A DNA stretch of 20,529 nt, taken from an uncultured Collinsella sp. GTDB lineage: Bacteria; Actinomycetota; Coriobacteriia; Coriobacteriales; Coriobacteriaceae. The stretch covers positions 1 to 20,529 of the forward strand of contig CABRID010000032.1 in the NCBI GenBank assembly GCA_902470895.1. The letters run 5' to 3'. How positions within the stretch are numbered: the stretch's first letter is position 1; each line of letters starts with the position of its first letter. The notes beneath the pieces were generated by a model. That model saw only the letters and a program-made list of their open reading frames with translations, had not been told where the DNA came from and ran no database searches. Below are positions 16,548 to 20,529 of this stretch, piece by piece. A program made the position numbers and the translations under genes.

Positions 16548-18413
16548 CTACTTCGTGTGCGGGATACCCAGCACGTCGAGCGCGTTGGCCATAATGGACT
16601 GGAACGGCACCGCAGCGGCATCTGAGCCGCTCGGCGTTCCGTCGAGCGTGATATAGCACAGCACCTTGGGCGATTGCGCCGGTGCAAAGCCCATAAAGGA
16701 CGACATGTAGTTCTCCTTGAGGTAGCCGCCGTTCTCGTCGGCACGTTCGGCCGTACCGGTCTTACCCGCTACGTCATAGCCGTCAACCGCGCCGCCAACG
16801 CCCGTTCCCTCGGACACGACCGTCTGCATGCACGATGTCACCTGGGATGCAGCATCCTCCGAAATCGCGCGCTCGCCTTCGCCCCAGTCCTTCTCGTCGC
16901 CTTTGCTGGACTTATAGAAGTGCGGTGTCATCATCACGCCGCCGTTGGCGATGCCGCCCACGGCACGTGCGATCTCAATCGGCGAGACAGACAGTGCCTG
17001 TCCAAAGCTCATCGAGCCCAGCGTGGCGCCGTCATACTGGTCACGCTCCTTGACGATACCCAGGCTCTCGCCCGGAAAATCTACACCAGAGCTGTGACCG
17101 ATGCCCCACTTGTCCACATAGGTGGCAAAGTCGTCGGCACCGATCTTGCGCCCCACCAGGACAAAGCCCACGTTGGACGAACGGCGCATCATCTCGCGCA
17201 CATCCATGGTCATGGCGTAGTCGCGCTTGTCGGCATCGGTGACGGTATCGTCGCCCACCTTGATGCTCGCCGGCACCTCAAACGACGTACTCGATCGCAC
17301 GACACCCAAGTCGAAGCCGGCGCCCGCCACGAGCGTCTTAAAGACCGAGCCGGGCTCGTAGGCGTCGGTGACCAGGCGCAAGTTCATATCCTCGGTCTTG
17401 GCGTTTTCCAGATCGGTCTGGTCGTAAGTCGGATACGAGCAGGCTGCCAAGATCTCGCCTGTCGTAGGATCGGTGACCAGCGCCGAGCCGTTCTTGGCCT
17501 TTGTCTTCTCGACAGCCTCTGCCAGGGCATCCTCGGCCGCACGCTGGATATTGACGTCGAGCGTCGTCACGATATCAACGCCGTCGACCGCGGCCACCTT
17601 TTTATAGGCACCGCCCGCGATATAGCTGCCGTCCCTCGCGCGCTCGCGTACGAGAGAACCGTTCGTGCCAGTCAGAAGCTTGTTGTATTGCTTTTCGAGA
17701 CCCGTCAAGCCGTCGTTGTCCACATTCACTACACCCAGCACCTGCGATGCCAGATTGCCGTATGGATATACGCGCTTCATGGCCTGCTCAAAAAGCACGC
17801 CGGGCAGGTTCTTCTTCTCCAGCGCCGCAACATCGTCTTCGTCCACCTGGCGCTTGATATACACCCAGGTTCCATCGGACTCAACGAGCTTGCGGCAGGT
17901 CTTTTTATCGATTCCAGTTGCCTTGACCAGCGCCGACACCGTCTTGTCAACATCCTCGACAAGCTGCGGGTTCACGGCGATGTTGCGACATTCGACCGAC
18001 GACGCCAACACGTTGCCGTTGCGGTCGTAGATGGTGCCGCGTTTGGCATAGAGGGTCTGCGCAAGCAGGCGGCGCGCATCGGCACGCTCGCGCAGTTTAT
18101 CGGCTTCGACAATTTGATAGTCGGCAAGGCGAAAGACGCCCAAGCCCAAGCCAAGCCCGATGAAGCCCATGACGGCTTTGCGGCGAGGAAGAGGCGCGCC
18201 TGTGAGCCATTCGGTCGACGAACTCTTGCGCGACCTGGTGTTATGCACTTGAGGGCCGCCCGAGCCGCGAAGTCGCGACGCCGGGTCGTTGCCACGGGAC
18301 TGCCCGGTGTTGTAAGATTGCCGACCCGTTCCTTGATAACCAGAACGTCCCCGCGACGAGGGACGTCCAGAACCGCGGCCCCCATCGGAACCGCGGCGAT
18401 AGTCATTTGTCAT
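16548..18413 (-). CDS. ftsI: Septal transpeptidase FtsI (class B penicillin-binding protein)
   Basis: FtsI cross-links septal peptidoglycan and works with FtsW. The 621-residue protein has a cytoplasmic tail of about 78 residues rich in Arg, Gly, Ser and Gln, one membrane span near 79-98, a dimerisation/pedestal domain opening with KRGTIYDRNGNVLASS (124-139), and a transpeptidase domain with all three active-site motifs: Ser356 in PGSVFK, SSN at 412-414 and KTGT at 551-554. There are no PASTA repeats, unlike Firmicutes PBP2x and Spo-type enzymes. The ATG at 18413 lies 17 bases after the ftsL-like stop with only a weak ribosome site. It is the target class of beta-lactams. Confidence 0.97.
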   Translation of the reverse strand: MTNDYRRGSDGGRGSGRPSSRGRSGYQGTGRQSYNTGQSRGNDPASRLRGSGGPQVHNTRSRKSSSTEWLTGAPLPRRKAVMGFIGLGLGLGVFRLADYQIVEADKLRERADARRLLAQTLYAKRGTIYDRNGNVLASSVECRNIAVNPQLVEDVDKTVSALVKATGIDKKTCRKLVESDGTWVYIKRQVDEDDVAALEKKNLPGVLFEQAMKRVYPYGNLASQVLGVVNVDNDGLTGLEKQYNKLLTGTNGSLVRERARDGSYIAGGAYKKVAAVDGVDIVTTLDVNIQRAAEDALAEAVEKTKAKNGSALVTDPTTGEILAACSYPTYDQTDLENAKTEDMNLRLVTDAYEPGSVFKTLVAGAGFDLGVVRSSTSFEVPASIKVGDDTVTDADKRDYAMTMDVREMMRRSSNVGFVLVGRKIGADDFATYVDKWGIGHSSGVDFPGESLGIVKERDQYDGATLGSMSFGQALSVSPIEIARAVGGIANGGVMMTPHFYKSSKGDEKDWGEGERAISEDAASQVTSCMQTVVSEGTGVGGAVDGYDVAGKTGTAERADENGGYLKENYMSSFMGFAPAQSPKVLCYITLDGTPSGSDAAAVPFQSIMANALDVLGIPHTK

Positions 18414-18430
18414 ACTCAGCTACCGTCTTG

Positions 18431-18901
18431 CTACTGAGCGGTCGCGGTCGCGTTGGCGCCCGCGGCTGCATCCTGCGAAAAGTCAAGTGTAACGCTCTCG
18501 CTGGGCTCCACCATGCCATAAGCGCCCGCAAGGTCGCGAATGCGCGTGTCGGCGCCATAGACCGAATGCATGACCTCCAGGTCGGAGCTCTCATCGGTCG
18601 CCTTTTCGAGCGTGCTGGTAAGCTCGGCGTTGCTGTTGAGCACCTGGGCCGTAACACCGGCGAGCGCCACGCGGGCGACGCCGATCGTCATGAAGATAGC
18701 CATAATGATGCAAAACGTTTTAAGAACGCTCATGAAAACCGGGCTTACCGCCTGGTTTGCCTGACGGCCCGCGCCCGTGTAGACATCAAAGCGCGGCGCG
18801 CGCTGCTCACGGGGAGCAACGGGAGCCTGCGGCGTCTCACGATAGGCGGGCATGGCGTTCATATCATAGGCGAGTGCTGCGCTTGAAGTGTTGTAGCCCA
18901 T
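18431..18901 (-). CDS. ftsL: FtsL-like bitopic cell division protein
   Basis: The 156-residue protein has an N-terminal cytoplasmic segment of about 55 residues, one membrane span near 57-80, a short helical stretch likely to form a coiled coil (about 84-112), and a C-terminal IRDLAGAYGMVEP motif (121-133) like the one that ends many FtsL proteins. FtsL joins FtsQ and FtsB-type partners and activates FtsW-FtsI. Sequence conservation in this family is low, so the call rests on topology, that motif and the position between rsmH and ftsI. The ATG at 18901 has GGGAGG about ten bases upstream. The 90-base gap to rsmH shows no clear promoter. Confidence 0.8.
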   Translation of the reverse strand: MGYNTSSAALAYDMNAMPAYRETPQAPVAPREQRAPRFDVYTGAGRQANQAVSPVFMSVLKTFCIIMAIFMTIGVARVALAGVTAQVLNSNAELTSTLEKATDESSDLEVMHSVYGADTRIRDLAGAYGMVEPSESVTLDFSQDAAAGANATATAQ

Positions 18902-18991
18902 GATATGCCGCCTCCCATCCCGAGTACGTTGGTAGTGTGTTTAAGCTTCGTTTATGGTGCGAGCGGGAGGTCCAATATCGCGCGGTCGCGC

Positions 18992-19957
18992 CTACAGACG
19001 CTGCGCCACGCGGATTTTGGCTGATCTCGCCCGAGGGTTGCGCTCAACCTCATCAGGCTGGGCAACCAAGGGTTTGCGGGTGATGACCTTGAGTATCGGC
19101 ACGTTGCCGCACACGCACACCGGAATCTCCGGCGGACACGTGCACCCCTGGCTCATCTCCTTAAAGTGGTTCTTTACGATACGGTCCTCGAGCGAGTGAT
19201 ACGAGATGACGCAGATACGTCCGCCCGGGTTGAGCCACCTGGTGGCGGCATCAAGCCCTCGTTCGAGCACATCGAGCTCGTGATTGACCTCGATGCGAAT
19301 GGCCTGGAAACTTTTCTTGGCCGGGTGTCCGCCATGCCGACGAGCGGCAGCCGGGATACCCGCCTTGATGATCTCGACAAATTGGCCGGTGGTTTCGATC
19401 GATTCTTGCTCGCGGCGGCGCACAATCTCGCGCGCGATCTGCGAGGCGAACTTCTCTTCGCCGTAGACGCGTAGAATCCGGGCGAGGTCGTGTTCGTTAT
19501 AGGTGTTGATGACCTCAGCTGCGTTTAAGGTGTTATTACCCGGATCCATCCGCATGTCCAATGGGGCATCCTCGTTATACGAAAAGCCCCTGCCAGGAAT
19601 ATCGAGTTGCGGTGACGAAACGCCCAAGTCAAACAGGAAGCCATCGACCCCGGGCACCTCGGCCGAGCAAAGCAGCTCGTCCAAGTCGCCGAAGTTGCCC
19701 TTCAGCAGCTGATGCGGGACGCCGGGAACCTCGCGGTCCAGACGGGCGCCAGCAGCCTCGAGGGCCATGTCGTCCTGATCGACGCCGAGCAAAAGGCCCG
19801 TCTCCCCCACCTGCGCGGCCATCTTTACCGAATGACCGGCACCGCCAAGGGTGCAATCGCAGACAACGGAGCCGTTCTTGAGCTGCAGCGACTCAAGCAC
19901 TTCGCCAAGCATGACAGGTTCATGCCGATATTCTTGTGTCAAGATCCCACGCTCCAT
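18992..19957 (-). CDS. rsmH: 16S rRNA m4C1402 N4-methyltransferase RsmH
   Basis: RsmH (formerly MraW) methylates N4 of cytidine 1402 in the 16S rRNA decoding centre using S-adenosylmethionine. The 321-residue protein starts with HEPVMLGEVLESL, has the SAM-site CTLGGAGHS (about 35-43) and GVDQDD, then FDLGVSSPQLD, RGFSYNEDAPLDMRMD, the inserted helical domain, and the C-terminal YHSLEDRIVKNHFKE and NPRARSAKIRVA motifs. Length and order are typical. It lies 20 bases after mraZ, as in most dcw clusters. The ATG at 19957 has a weak ribosome site, and a TTG six codons in is another possible start. Confidence 0.97.
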   Translation of the reverse strand: MERGILTQEYRHEPVMLGEVLESLQLKNGSVVCDCTLGGAGHSVKMAAQVGETGLLLGVDQDDMALEAAGARLDREVPGVPHQLLKGNFGDLDELLCSAEVPGVDGFLFDLGVSSPQLDIPGRGFSYNEDAPLDMRMDPGNNTLNAAEVINTYNEHDLARILRVYGEEKFASQIAREIVRRREQESIETTGQFVEIIKAGIPAAARRHGGHPAKKSFQAIRIEVNHELDVLERGLDAATRWLNPGGRICVISYHSLEDRIVKNHFKEMSQGCTCPPEIPVCVCGNVPILKVITRKPLVAQPDEVERNPRARSAKIRVAQRL

Positions 19958-19977
19958 CCGTTACTCGTGCCTTGCCC

Positions 19978-20412
19978 TTACGAGAAGAAGAGGTCCAGCA
20001 GGGCCTCGTCGTCATCGTCCTCATCGGCCGCGGCGCGATCCCAAACCTCAAGGTGGTCGTAGTTGCCCACAACCGTGACCTCGCGGTCGAGGTTCGCCTG
20101 CTTGCGGAGAGACTCGGAAAGACCGATACGACCGGCACTGTCCACATCCATCGACGTGGTGCGCTTGTTGATCGCCCTCATGAGCTTCTGGTCATTAATG
20201 TCACGCGGGTTAAAACCCTCGTGGCCCTCACGACCCGCGAAGAGTCCTTCGACCCACTTATCGAAGGCCTCGGCAGAGAACACGTACAGAGCATCGACAT
20301 CCAGGGCTTTGAACACGCGAACGTGCTCTCCAAGCTCCTCGCGAAGGGGTGCAGGCAGGGACAGACGACCTTTTGCATCGAGATTGCGCTCGTATGCACC
20401 AGTCATTCCCAT
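19978..20412 (-). CDS. mraZ: Transcriptional regulator MraZ
   Basis: MraZ is an AbrB-like DNA-binding protein that heads dcw clusters and controls their transcription. The 144-residue protein has the two family repeats, each with a DxxGR motif: Asp12-Arg16 in DAKGRLSLPAPLRE and Asp91-Arg95 in DSAGRIGLSESLRKQA. An acidic tail EDDDDEALLDLFF follows. The ATG at 20412 has AGGGGAGGG about five bases upstream; a second ATG two codons in is less well placed. Only about 73 genuine bases remain upstream. They hold a small hairpin (CGGGG/CCCCG, 20450-20464) but no clear set of MraZ-type repeats. The operon promoter is probably cut off by the contig end. Confidence 0.96.
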   Translation of the reverse strand: MGMTGAYERNLDAKGRLSLPAPLREELGEHVRVFKALDVDALYVFSAEAFDKWVEGLFAGREGHEGFNPRDINDQKLMRAINKRTTSMDVDSAGRIGLSESLRKQANLDREVTVVGNYDHLEVWDRAAADEDDDDEALLDLFFS

Positions 20413-20485
20413 GTGCGCCCTCCCCTCGGTTACTCAGATGGCACGTACGCGGGGAACCACCCCGCCTGTCGACGTCATTAATAAT

Positions 20486-20529
20486 CTGTCTCTTATACAC
20501 ATCTCCGAGCCCACGAGACCGAGGCTGAT
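20486..20529. other. Nextera/Tn5 sequencing adapter (assembly artefact)
   Basis: Bases 20486-20504 are CTGTCTCTTATACACATCT, the 19-base Tn5 mosaic end used in Nextera libraries. Bases 20505-20519 are CCGAGCCCACGAGAC, the read-2 side of the same adapter. Bases 20520-20527 read CGAGGCTG, which I recognise as the N710 i7 index, and the last two bases AT begin the P7 tail. This is untrimmed library sequence, not genome. Translated on the minus strand it yields the tell-tale MYKRQ peptide at the start of a spurious frame running into mraZ. Confidence 0.97.

Noticed and set aside
12879..18437. Several very long open frames on the plus strand (over 580 codons each) opposite murD-mraY, mraY-ftsI and ftsI
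   Set aside because: They lie antisense to genes with complete family motifs, have Arg/Gly/His-rich compositions typical of GC-rich shadow frames, and show no recognisable domain or consistent ribosome site.
18902..18991. Promoter or terminator in the rsmH-ftsL gap
   Set aside because: A short GCGC-rich palindrome has no T-run after it, and TTGGAC has no -10 partner at normal spacing.
20413..20485. MraZ-binding repeats upstream of mraZ
   Set aside because: Only one G-rich GTGG-like element and a small hairpin are seen; there is no regularly spaced set of repeats, and the region is cut short by the contig end.
20258..20500. Minus-strand frame starting MYKRQ at the contig end
   Set aside because: Its start lies in the Nextera adapter and the rest overlaps mraZ in another frame, so it is an artefact.
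20486..20504. Tn5 mosaic end as evidence for a transposon
   Set aside because: It is followed by library adapter and index sequence, not by IS50 or Tn5 genes, so it comes from library preparation.

Overview
This window is a GC-rich actinobacterial contig, most likely from the class Coriobacteriia and plausibly a Collinsella-type gut bacterium. That assignment is inferred from gene order and protein character: an ftsZ cluster without ftsA, murB next to ftsQ, and divisome proteins with long basic tails. No 16S rRNA gene is present to confirm it. Every convincing gene lies on the minus strand, so the window is best read from high to low coordinates. I see no tRNA, rRNA, CRISPR array, IS element, prophage or pseudogene.

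Region 1 (about 20.4 kb down to 4.9 kb) is a division and cell wall (dcw) cluster: mraZ, rsmH, an ftsL-like gene, ftsI, murF, mraY, murD, ftsW, murG, murC, murB, ftsQ, ftsZ. It covers the cytoplasmic route to UDP-MurNAc-pentapeptide (MurB, MurC, MurD, MurF), the lipid steps (MraY, MurG), septal polymerisation and cross-linking (FtsW, FtsI), the bitopic divisome proteins (FtsQ, the FtsL-like protein) and the FtsZ ring. murE is missing from its usual place between ftsI and murF, where only about 126 non-coding bases remain. Genes are tightly packed. murB and ftsQ overlap by 44 bases, and ftsW and murG overlap by about 11. The largest internal gap, between ftsQ and ftsZ, is AT-rich and promoter-like. 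A strong intrinsic terminator follows ftsZ.

Region 2 (4.7 kb down to 1) is a second co-directional operon: pgeF (a YfiH/YlmD/LACC1-family multicopper-oxidase-fold purine nucleoside enzyme), then pstS, pstC, pstA, pstB and the start of phoU, which is cut by the window edge. pgeF and pstS overlap as ATGA, so the purine/peptidoglycan-editing enzyme appears translationally coupled to the high-affinity phosphate importer. An 11-base direct repeat upstream of pgeF resembles a PHO box.

The right end is not genomic. Bases 20486-20529 match a Nextera (Tn5) sequencing adapter followed by what I recognise as an i7 index and the first bases of the P7 tail. Genuine sequence therefore ends near 20485, only about 70 bases upstream of mraZ.

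Most of the window is ordinary core genome. I found no wholly new system. The points most worth a second look are the pgeF-pst coupling with its candidate PHO box, the missing murE, the long basic tails of the divisome proteins (including a repeated motif in the FtsW tail), and the adapter artefact.
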